Shown in pieces: positions 16,002 through 23,070 of a DNA stretch of 34,587 nt. Each line of letters opens with the position of its first letter. Position 1 is the first letter of the stretch. Origin of the DNA: Bacteroidota bacterium (GTDB lineage: Bacteria > Bacteroidota > Bacteroidia > UKL13-3); NCBI GenBank assembly GCA_027491355.1, contig JAIXWI010000015.1:1-34587 (forward strand), in the 5' to 3' direction. A program made the position numbers and the translations under genes. A model generated the notes under the pieces. It had not been told where the DNA came from. It did no database searches and was given only the letters and a program-made list of their open reading frames with translations.

Positions 16002-16934
16002 TTATTGTGTTAGTTCAATGGTTCTAATGGCGGCCCTAGATGGAACCAAACCTGATTTTAAAATGATGCGTTGTCCTTGGTCGCCTGATATAAAACTAGC
16101 AAAGCCTGTGCCAAGCCCAGATTTTGCTTCTCTACTTACTAAAAATACTTCTCTCCAAAATGGATACTGCCTCAAATGAATATTCGCTTGTATGGGTTTC
16201 CAGGTAATACTTTCATATTTGATTTGAGTAGGCACAATGTCTGCAACCTTTACTTGTTTATAAAAATACCTCACTAAACTGTCATCCGGATCACTGATCC
16301 AGCTGATACCTATAATACCAATTGCATGTGGGTTCTTTTCAACATAATCAATGACATCTTTATTGGAATTCACTGCAAAACATTGTTTACTTAAATTTGA
16401 ATTCAAGCCCAAGCTGTCTTTTAATAGCCTGATTGCGCCTGAAGCAGGATTGTCAAATACCACTTGAATGGCACCATTGTGCTTCGGGTTAATTTGGCTC
16501 CAATTACTGTAGGTTCCATTCAAAATTTGTTTGATTTGAGCTACTTGAAACAAGGTATCTTGATTGGATTTATTTAAAATGAAGGCAATGGCATCATAAG
16601 CAATTTTAATTGACCTTGAGCGACTTATTTTTTGTTCTTTGAGTTGGCTTTCCTCATCTATATTCATTTTCCTGGTAACAAATGCCATTCGCGCACTGTC
16701 TTTTAAAACCAAATCAATGGCTGCTTGCTCGCTCGTAAAAACCAAGTTAATTTTTGCATTTGGATACAATGATTCAAAAACTTCTTTTTCTGCTTCAGCT
16801 ATAGGCCTGAGGCTCTCATCACAACTAACTGTAATCTGTCCAGAAGTAGGGGTGTCTATTGCTTTTGGTTTTTCGTCTTGACAAGACAATGCAACGAGAC
16901 TGAGCCCAAATAAGAATAAAACAAACTGTCTCAT
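16002..16934 (-). CDS. PstS-like periplasmic binding protein, lipoprotein
   Basis: 310 residues. A short lipoprotein signal (RQFVLFLFGLSLVALSC) puts the lipidated cysteine at 18, followed by the acidic run QDE. The body is a PBP-like domain of the phosphate-binding type: GQITVSCDESLRPIAEAE, MAFVTRKM, IKIAYDAIAFILNK, IKQILNGTYSNW and GIIGISWISD. Members of the Pst family bind phosphate, but no permease, ATPase or PhoU gene is nearby, so the ligand is not certain. The ATG overlaps the stop of the 55-residue gene upstream (ATGA); the TPR gene follows after 8 bases. The position behind tonB suggests an envelope or TonB-related role. Confidence 0.82.
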   Translation of the reverse strand: MRQFVLFLFGLSLVALSCQDEKPKAIDTPTSGQITVSCDESLRPIAEAEKEVFESLYPNAKINLVFTSEQAAIDLVLKDSARMAFVTRKMNIDEESQLKEQKISRSRSIKIAYDAIAFILNKSNQDTLFQVAQIKQILNGTYSNWSQINPKHNGAIQVVFDNPASGAIRLLKDSLGLNSNLSKQCFAVNSNKDVIDYVEKNPHAIGIIGISWISDPDDSLVRYFYKQVKVADIVPTQIKYESITWKPIQANIHLRQYPFWREVFLVSREAKSGLGTGFASFISGDQGQRIILKSGLVPSRAAIRTIELTQ

Positions 16935-17098
16935 GATTTGTAAAAACGATACAATCTAATGAATCCGTAAATAATCAAACCAACTGAAACGATGTTTCTT
17001 GAGGTGATGCTCATTTCACTCAAAATTGGATATACAAAAACCAATACACCCAATACAATGTATAAAACACCCATAATGGCATGCAAATAACGAATCAT
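16931..17098 (-). CDS. Small two-helix membrane protein, 55 residues
   Basis: An ATG at 17098 opens a 55-codon frame ending in the TGA at 16933-16931, which overlaps the next gene's ATG (ATGA). Two hydrophobic helices are evident: about 7-24 (AIMGVLYIVLGVLVFVYP) and about 36-50 (IVSVGLIIYGFIRLYRF), joined by a short polar loop and with a basic C-terminus. The tight junction, the fitting membrane topology and its location between tonB and the PstS-like gene make it a probable real gene. Function unknown; it may be a small partner of the following lipoprotein or of the TonB motor. Confidence 0.7.
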   Translation of the reverse strand: MIRYLHAIMGVLYIVLGVLVFVYPILSEMSITSRNIVSVGLIIYGFIRLYRFYKS

Positions 17099-17128
17099 AA
17101 TTTAGTATTTAGTTCCATTGGTATCCAT

Positions 17129-17192
17129 AAAAAAACCTGACTTATTGAACAGCAATTGCAGGCTGCAACTACGTGTAAAACAAGCCAGGTTT
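17129..17192 (-). terminator. Terminator of the exbB-exbD-exbD-tonB operon
   Basis: On the minus strand AAACCTG at 17192-17186 pairs with CAGGTTT at 17139-17133, extended across one mismatch by three more pairs, enclosing a 38-base loop that itself has a small TTGCA/TGCAA hairpin. Seven T bases (17135-17129) follow. It begins 8 bases past the tonB stop. The next gene on the strand starts only about 30 bases further on. Confidence 0.7.
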
Positions 17193-17199
17193 ATTCAAA

Positions 17200-17997
17200 T
17201 TAGTTTAATTGGAATCTGATAGGTAAAGTAAATTTTACATACACAGGTTTACCATTTTGTTTACCTGGAGTCCAAGGTGGCATTGATTTAACAACACGAA
17301 GCGCCTCTTCATCTAAACCCCAGTTCAGTTTTTTACCAACTTGCTCTAGTTGCGATATTTTACCGTCTGCGCCTACCACAAAAGTTAAGATAACTTTACC
17401 CTCAATGCTATTTTCTCTTGCCAAGGGTGGATACTGTATATTTTTACTTAAGTATTTATACATTTCTTCTGTACCTCCGGGAAATTCAGGCATTTGTTCA
17501 GCAAAAGTCATAATTTCAGGTGCATCACCATCGCCATCACCTTCAACTAAACTGGCATCAACTCCATTAGGGTCACCTTCTACTGTGGCTGCACCTGCAT
17601 CTTTGTCTTTCATGTCTTCTTGTGCAGGTGGTGGCTCGTCTTGAGGAACTTCTTCATCTGGTTTAATTTCTGGTGGAGTAAATTTTACCGTACTTTTAAG
17701 AGGTGGAGGGGGTTCTGTTGGTGGTGGAGGGGGTTCATTTTTATCAATTGGTGGTGGCTCCTCCAAGGTATTGACTTCAGTCACCTTCACTTCATTTTCC
17801 TTTGGAATCTTTGATTTGATGTAATTGATAATAACAGGAGCAGAGATACAAGTAGTAAACAACAAGATAGAGAATACAATTCCCTTCAAGGTGTTTTCAT
17901 CGCTTTTTTTACGCAGTACGTAAGCACCATATGATTGATTCCTACCTTGGAAGATGAGATCAACCCATTTGTTTTCGAAAATGTTAACTTTTGCCAT
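17200..17997 (-). CDS. tonB: Energy transducer TonB
   Basis: 265 residues. It spans the periplasm and passes energy from ExbB/ExbD to outer-membrane TonB-dependent receptors. The cytoplasmic N-terminus NKWVDLIFQGRNQSYGAYVL is characteristic of Bacteroidota TonB. One membrane helix lies at about 40-60 (IVFSILLFTTCISAPVIINYI), then a Pro/Glu-rich rod at about 78-130 (EPPPPPTEPPPPL). The TonB C-terminal domain, about 165-265, contains PEFPGGTEEMYKYL, YPPLARENSIEGKVILTFVV and MPPWTPGKQNGKPV. Last gene of the motor operon, 11 bases after the second exbD, followed by a terminator. Confidence 0.96.
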   Translation of the reverse strand: MAKVNIFENKWVDLIFQGRNQSYGAYVLRKKSDENTLKGIVFSILLFTTCISAPVIINYIKSKIPKENEVKVTEVNTLEEPPPIDKNEPPPPPTEPPPPLKSTVKFTPPEIKPDEEVPQDEPPPAQEDMKDKDAGAATVEGDPNGVDASLVEGDGDGDAPEIMTFAEQMPEFPGGTEEMYKYLSKNIQYPPLARENSIEGKVILTFVVGADGKISQLEQVGKKLNWGLDEEALRVVKSMPPWTPGKQNGKPVYVKFTLPIRFQLN

Positions 17998-18008
17998 GTC
18001 TTGATTTT

Positions 18009-18662
18009 TTATTTAACAGCCATTGCAGTTTGAATCAACTCTTTTTCAATATCAGTGATATCAACAATTGCATACCTACCAATATTGCATATCAACATTT
18101 CGTCTAAAATGTCAACTAAGTTTTTATACTTAGCTTTATCATCTGCTTTGATAACGACAATCAGTGCATCTTTGTTGTTTTTGATTGCAGAAATATTTGC
18201 ACGCATGGTGGCCTCATCAATTTTATTCAATCGGTACATTTCTTTGTAGATTGGAATTGAATCTAAATTGTTGAATCCTTTAGCAGCTAATAATTCTTTG
18301 TTTTTGGTCAATAGGGTAGAGCGTATGCCCGATTTACTGAAATTTGTAATGACTGGAGTTTCTGGCTCTCCAGTTTTTTCATTAATAAAATAATAAACAA
18401 TCTTATCGTTTTCTGTCAATAAAACGGTGATTGCTTGTGATGCTTTTACCTTGGTTTTATCTACTTCTTCAACTTTGTCTTTCACAGGCATGTTGATTTC
18501 CATAGTTTTTGGTTTGTTCATGGAAGTGGTTAACATGAAAAAGGTGATGAGTAGGAACCCTAAATCTACCATGGGTGTGAAATCTACCCTTGTAGAGAGT
18601 TTCTTACCTTTTGGTTTACCACCTTTTTTATGGCCACCGCCACCGCCTTCTATTTCTGCCAT
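18009..18662 (-). CDS. exbD: ExbD/TolR family biopolymer transport protein (second copy)
   Basis: 217 residues. A Gly/Lys-rich cytoplasmic tail (EGGGGGHKKGGKPKGKK) precedes a single membrane helix, about 28-47, with the essential aspartate Asp33 in TPMVDLGFLLITFFML. The remaining 165 residues are a periplasmic domain, longer than in enterobacterial ExbD (about 140 residues in total). It forms the ion-conducting stator with ExbB and drives TonB. It is six bases from the other exbD and differs greatly from it in sequence, which suggests specialised or hetero-oligomeric subunits. Confidence 0.93.
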   Translation of the reverse strand: MAEIEGGGGGHKKGGKPKGKKLSTRVDFTPMVDLGFLLITFFMLTTSMNKPKTMEINMPVKDKVEEVDKTKVKASQAITVLLTENDKIVYYFINEKTGEPETPVITNFSKSGIRSTLLTKNKELLAAKGFNNLDSIPIYKEMYRLNKIDEATMRANISAIKNNKDALIVVIKADDKAKYKNLVDILDEMLICNIGRYAIVDITDIEKELIQTAMAVK

Positions 18663-18668
18663 AGTATT

Positions 18669-19271
18669 TTATTCTACCGGTTCGGTATTTAAGTTGGTTA
18701 TAAAATTAAATCGGTTTACTTTCTTATCCTGCAAAGTAGCAATGACTTGCTTCACAATTGGATAATTCGTTTCCTGATCACCTTTAATGGCAACGCGTAC
18801 ATTGTTGTTCACTAAACGAGATTGCCAAACCCAATCAGCCAATTCGTTGTTCAATGAATCTGCTGGTATACCTTTTTGTTGAATTTTAGCTCTTTCTTCA
18901 GTTTTCAATGCCAACAATTCTCTCAGTTGACCAAAAGGAACACCAAAACTAGACATTAATGAAAAGCTTTTGATTTCTTCAGGAGTGAAAGTAACTTGTT
19001 TCAAAGCTCCCATTTTTTTAATGAGTTCTTCTTTGTATTGCTGACCTTCCAAATCAAAGAACACCCTTCCATCGCCGGAAATGGTAATGGTCATTATATC
19101 GATATCTGGCAATGGCACTTCTGCTATGGATGAAGGAGCATTGACAGTTACCGGTTCGTCCGGTTTAAATTGCGTTGCTAGCATAAAGAACGTCAAGAGC
19201 AGGAAAGCTACGTCAGTCATAGCTGTCATGTCTACAGAGGTGCTTTTACGCGGCACTTTAACCTTTGGCAT
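18669..19271 (-). CDS. exbD: ExbD/TolR family biopolymer transport protein (first copy)
   Basis: 200 residues. A short basic N-terminus (PKVKVPRKSTSVD) is followed by one membrane helix with the proton-carrying Asp20 in MTDVAFLLLTFFMLATQF. The periplasmic part, about 40-200, ends in VRVAIKGDQETNYPIVKQVI, the ExbD fold signature. It acts with ExbB at the inner membrane to couple proton flow to TonB. It lies 42 bases downstream of exbB, and the second exbD follows. Having two ExbD genes before TonB is a common Bacteroidota arrangement. Confidence 0.94.
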   Translation of the reverse strand: MPKVKVPRKSTSVDMTAMTDVAFLLLTFFMLATQFKPDEPVTVNAPSSIAEVPLPDIDIMTITISGDGRVFFDLEGQQYKEELIKKMGALKQVTFTPEEIKSFSLMSSFGVPFGQLRELLALKTEERAKIQQKGIPADSLNNELADWVWQSRLVNNNVRVAIKGDQETNYPIVKQVIATLQDKKVNRFNFITNLNTEPVE

Positions 19272-19313
19272 AGTGTTAAATTAATGTTTGGGAATCCGAA
19301 TTTAAAACAAATA

Positions 19314-20138
19314 TTATTTGTGCTTTTCGGCAAAAGTTTGAACAATGCTAAATCCAGCTTCATCGATGGTGTAAGTAACTTTATCGATTTTAGTGGTGAA
19401 AACGTTGTACATAATAATGGCTACAGCAGAGTTGGCAATACCTAAAGCTGTGTTGATCAAAGCTTCAGAAATACCATTTGCTAATCCTACTGAATCTGGA
19501 GCGCCACCTGTTCCCAAAGCTGAGAACGCACGAATCATACCTAATACTGTACCCAATAAGGCAATTAAAGTAGAAACTGAAGCCATCGTTGCTATGATTA
19601 CCAAGTTCTTCTCTAACATAGGTAATTCTAAAGTTGTAGCCTCCTCTAATTCTTTTTGAATGGCCAATACTTTTTGATCCTTGTCCATACCAGATGTTGC
19701 TTCCATTTCTTTGTACTTAACCAAAGCAGTTCTAACAACATTAGCTACAGAACCTTTTTGTTTGTCGCACTCAGCAATTGCAGCATCAACATTGTTAGCT
19801 GAAAGGTGTCCTTTTACTTTTCTAACAAACGCTTCTGCATTTCCAGTTCCTTGCGCTTTTCCAATTGTCAAGAATCTTTCAATTGAGAATGTTAAACTCA
19901 TCAATACCAAAGAAAGCAAAATAGGTACGATAAAACCACCTTTGTAAATCAATCCCAAAACGTGTCCAACACCTTCTTCAACTGGGTGATTAGCAGGGTC
20001 TCCACCTTGGAAGTTAGATGAATTACCCAATACAAATTTGTAAATCAAAATACCGGTAATTACCAGAATTGGAATAGCGAAAGAAGCGAATTGACTCTTT
20101 AATGCGCTTTCTTTTTTAGGAGCTGCTACCTTGTTCAT
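19314..20138 (-). CDS. exbB: MotA/TolQ/ExbB proton channel protein
   Basis: 274 residues. Four hydrophobic helices are visible: about 18-38 (FAIPILVITGILIYKFVLG), 65-87 (GGFIVPILLSLVLMSLTFSIE), 178-205 and 225-248. The last two contain the signatures LIALLGTVLGMIRAF and ISEALINTALGIANSAVAII of the MotA/TolQ/ExbB channel. The extra N-terminal helix is usual in Bacteroidota. It forms the pentameric channel around ExbD in the inner membrane. First gene of the operon; the leader just before the ATG is almost pure A and T on the coding strand, with no Shine-Dalgarno. Confidence 0.95.
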   Translation of the reverse strand: MNKVAAPKKESALKSQFASFAIPILVITGILIYKFVLGNSSNFQGGDPANHPVEEGVGHVLGLIYKGGFIVPILLSLVLMSLTFSIERFLTIGKAQGTGNAEAFVRKVKGHLSANNVDAAIAECDKQKGSVANVVRTALVKYKEMEATSGMDKDQKVLAIQKELEEATTLELPMLEKNLVIIATMASVSTLIALLGTVLGMIRAFSALGTGGAPDSVGLANGISEALINTALGIANSAVAIIMYNVFTTKIDKVTYTIDEAGFSIVQTFAEKHK

Positions 20139-20166
20139 TTTTTTTATTTTTATTTTTTAATTGTTG

Positions 20167-20197
20167 CAAAAAAAGTCATTTTAATTGAAATACCAAG
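20167..20197 (-). promoter_or_regulatory. Candidate promoter of the exbB-exbD-exbD-tonB operon
   Basis: On the minus strand CTTG (20197-20194) is followed after 19 bases by TTTTTTTG (20174-20167), one mismatch from TAnnTTTG. The predicted leader to the ATG at 20138 is about 20 bases, AT-only. The 114-base gap behind nuoN shows no strong terminator hairpin, so read-through from nuo is also possible. Confidence 0.4.
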
Positions 20198-20252
20198 CCA
20201 AGAAATGTGAAATAATTATGAATAAGCCTATTGTTAATTAAAGTCTCCTAGA

Positions 20253-21623
20253 TTAAAACAAACTTGTAATCATTGAAGGCATAATCCCAATCAATAAAGA
20301 AACGATTAGGCATAACCACATCACTAATTGATTAGTCAACGAAATTTCTATTTTGGTTTCATTAGCAGGTTTAGCATACATGGCAATTACTACTTTCATA
20401 TAGTAATAAATTCCAATCATTGAGCTGATAATACCAATGAGGACAAGGTAAAAGTGGCCATTTTGAAGGGCTTCACTGAAAATATAGAATTTACCAAAAA
20501 AACCAGCAAAAGGCGGAATGCCAGCTAAACTTAACATTGTTGAAGTGAGGCAAGCAGCTAAAATCGGGTTCTTCTTTCCTAGTCCATTGAATGCACTGAT
20601 GGTTTCTGATCCTGTGGACTTAAAAACAGCCATTGCTATAGAAAAAGCTGCGATGGTAGACAAAGCATAGCCAATTCCGTAATAAAGTATTGCAGTACTT
20701 GGAAAGGCTGCAGCGCCAACTAAGCCTATGAGCAGGTAACCTGCATGGGAAATTCCTGAATAAGCCATCAATCTTTTGAAATTCTCTTGAGCAAGTGCAG
20801 AGAGATTTCCTGTAAAAAGCGATACAATGGCAACGAGAATGATTAACCATTCAAATTTAATCGGAATCAAATATCCGAAAACATGTAAAAACTTATAAAA
20901 TGCAGCAAAACCAACAACCTTTACCAAAGTACTCATGAACGCAGTAATGATACTTGGCGCACCTTCGTATACATCAGGTGCCCAAAAATGAAAAGGGGCA
21001 GCTGAAACTTTAAAGAATAGTGCAAACAAAACCAATAATAAACCAGTCAAGAACATTGGAGAAACCTCAGTACCATTTGCATAATCTCCCAAGCTATTTA
21101 AATCAAAACTTTGGGTTGCCCCATAAATCAAGGCAATTCCAAATAACAAGAATCCTGAAGCAAACGAACCCATTAAAAAGTATTTGAAACCAGCTTCATT
21201 TGATTTGGCATCAAATCTTTTACTACCAGAAAGGGCATACAATGAAATACTTAATGTTTCAATACCTATAAAAAATAAAACTAAATTGGCATATCCCAAC
21301 ATCATTTGCGCTCCACACAAAACAAATGTCATGATGGTCATGTAATCACTGATATGGTGTGCCTCGTCGGCGTAATACTCTGATGCCAACATCGCTATCA
21401 AGAGGGTAATGAAAATTGCTAAAGCATTGAAAGCAACAGTAAAATTACTTGTTTCTAGCATATTCCCCATGTAAGAACCTGGCTGGTTCCAATCATGTAT
21501 GTTGATACCAAAAATCAAACTTAAACCCAATATCAAAACAGGGCTGATCCATTTGCGAAGTTTAAGCACTTCTAAAACCATCAATCCAAATCCAAGAACA
21601 GAAGTATAAATAAGTGTATTCAC
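20253..21623 (-). CDS. nuoN: NADH-quinone oxidoreductase subunit N
   Basis: 456 residues, about 13-14 membrane helices; one of three antiporter-like proton-pumping subunits of complex I. The conserved membrane glutamate is Glu122 in FFIGIETLSISLYAL, and typical blocks are FHFWAPDVYEGAPSIITAFM, RLMAYSGISHAGYLLIGL and LAGIPPFAGFFGKFYIF. It begins with GTG (21623-21621), 7 bases after the nuoM stop; no ATG gives a better fit. Last gene of the nuo operon, and nothing is missing. Confidence 0.96.
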   Translation of the reverse strand: MNTLIYTSVLGFGLMVLEVLKLRKWISPVLILGLSLIFGINIHDWNQPGSYMGNMLETSNFTVAFNALAIFITLLIAMLASEYYADEAHHISDYMTIMTFVLCGAQMMLGYANLVLFFIGIETLSISLYALSGSKRFDAKSNEAGFKYFLMGSFASGFLLFGIALIYGATQSFDLNSLGDYANGTEVSPMFLTGLLLVLFALFFKVSAAPFHFWAPDVYEGAPSIITAFMSTLVKVVGFAAFYKFLHVFGYLIPIKFEWLIILVAIVSLFTGNLSALAQENFKRLMAYSGISHAGYLLIGLVGAAAFPSTAILYYGIGYALSTIAAFSIAMAVFKSTGSETISAFNGLGKKNPILAACLTSTMLSLAGIPPFAGFFGKFYIFSEALQNGHFYLVLIGIISSMIGIYYYMKVVIAMYAKPANETKIEISLTNQLVMWLCLIVSLLIGIMPSMITSLF

Positions 21624-21630
21624 AGTGATT

Positions 21631-23070
21631 TTAAATTAACTTTAATAATTGGTTTACAGTTGGTTGAGTTAAATTGGTAACCATACCAGGAAAAACACCT
21701 AATATGAAAATCAATGCGATGATTCCAATTAACACAACTTTTTCATTTAAATGGAGTTTTTCCATTGGTAGGGCATCTTCTGGTACTGCTCCTAACATCA
21801 CCTCTTGGAACATTTTTAGCATGTAAACCGCACCTAAAATGATACTGGTTCCAGCAACGGCCCCTAACCATACATTGTACTTAAACAGGCTGTATAGTAA
21901 CATAAATTCACCAACAAATCCATTTGTTAATGGAAGGGCTATAGCGCCAAGTAAAACAATCATGAAGAAAGTGGCAAACCAAGGGGATTGAAGACGAATG
22001 CCCCCTAATTGATGTATTTGTAAGGTGCCTTTTCTGTTTAAAATGATATCCGCACAGAAGAACAAGCCAACTACATTGATTCCGTGTGCTAACATTTGTA
22101 CCAATGCACCTTGAATTCCCTCAAAACTCAACGTAAATGTACCAGCAGCAATTAATCCAACGTGTGCGATAGATGAATATGCAAATAATTTCTTGAGATC
22201 TCTCTGCATAATGGCAATGATAGAAGCATAAACAATACCGATAACAGAGAGTGTGATAACTATTGATTGCCATTCGTGCATCCCTGCCGGAAAAATAGGC
22301 AATAACCATCTCAATAAACTGTAAGTACCCATTTTCAGCATGATACCAGATAGCAACATGGTACCCTGAGTAGGAGCGGATTTGTAGGTGTCTGGTTGCC
22401 AAGTATGAAATGGAATAATTGGTATTTTAATAGCGAATGCAATAAAAAACAACCAAAACAACCAAGTTTGGTTACAAGAGCAGGTATGTTGGTTTGATAA
22501 AACACTCCAGTCTAATGAATGATTAGGTGAACCCATGTACAAGTATATAAACCCAAAAAGCATTAACAAGCTTCCTGCTAAGGTGTAGATGAAAAATTTC
22601 AAAGTAACTTTTGGACTGTTTTCATCTCCCCAATTGAATGCCATGAAATAAATTGGAATCAAGGCCAATTCCCAGAATATGTAATAAACAAAACCATCTA
22701 ATGCCATGAATACGCCAAGTAATGCAAAGTGCATAAAAGAGAGCAATGCATAAAAAGTAGCTACTCTTTTTGTAGTCCTATTGAAGCCGGATAGTATAAT
22801 AAATGGAATTAATAAATTGGTTAAAACTACCATTAGTAAACCAATTCCGTCAATTCCAAAATGTAGGTTAATTTGAGGCTTATTCACCCAAGGCATTTGA
22901 AATTCAAATGCTTCAGCTCCATTTTGATGAAATACTTGAAAAGCATAAATGGTAAAAAAAAGTTCAATTATACTGAAAACCAAAGCCAAAGGTTTAGCAG
23001 CTTTTTCATTTGCAAATAGCAACAAGATAGCTGCTAAAAGCGGTATAAATAATAATTCTAGACTCAGCAT
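21631..23070 (-). CDS. nuoM: NADH-quinone oxidoreductase subunit M
   Basis: 479 residues, about 14 membrane helices, a proton-pumping antiporter-like subunit of complex I. The key glutamate is Glu134 in FWELALIPIYFMAFNWG. Other family blocks are PIIPFHTWQPDTYKSAPTQG and KKLFAYSSIAHVGLIAAG. One cysteine-rich periplasmic or loop segment (HTCSCNQTW) is unusual. The ATG shares its A with the nuoL stop (TAATG). Confidence 0.97.
   Translation of the reverse strand: MLSLELLFIPLLAAILLLFANEKAAKPLALVFSIIELFFTIYAFQVFHQNGAEAFEFQMPWVNKPQINLHFGIDGIGLLMVVLTNLLIPFIILSGFNRTTKRVATFYALLSFMHFALLGVFMALDGFVYYIFWELALIPIYFMAFNWGDENSPKVTLKFFIYTLAGSLLMLFGFIYLYMGSPNHSLDWSVLSNQHTCSCNQTWLFWLFFIAFAIKIPIIPFHTWQPDTYKSAPTQGTMLLSGIMLKMGTYSLLRWLLPIFPAGMHEWQSIVITLSVIGIVYASIIAIMQRDLKKLFAYSSIAHVGLIAAGTFTLSFEGIQGALVQMLAHGINVVGLFFCADIILNRKGTLQIHQLGGIRLQSPWFATFFMIVLLGAIALPLTNGFVGEFMLLYSLFKYNVWLGAVAGTSIILGAVYMLKMFQEVMLGAVPEDALPMEKLHLNEKVVLIGIIALIFILGVFPGMVTNLTQPTVNQLLKLI

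Noticed and set aside
17620-17814. Trp-rich plus-strand frame opposite tonB
   Set aside because: It is the reverse of the proline-rich codons of TonB, not a gene.
18427-18765. Open frame of 112 codons on the plus strand across the two exbD genes
   Set aside because: It spans the junction of two clear minus-strand genes and its composition mirrors their membrane-helix codons.
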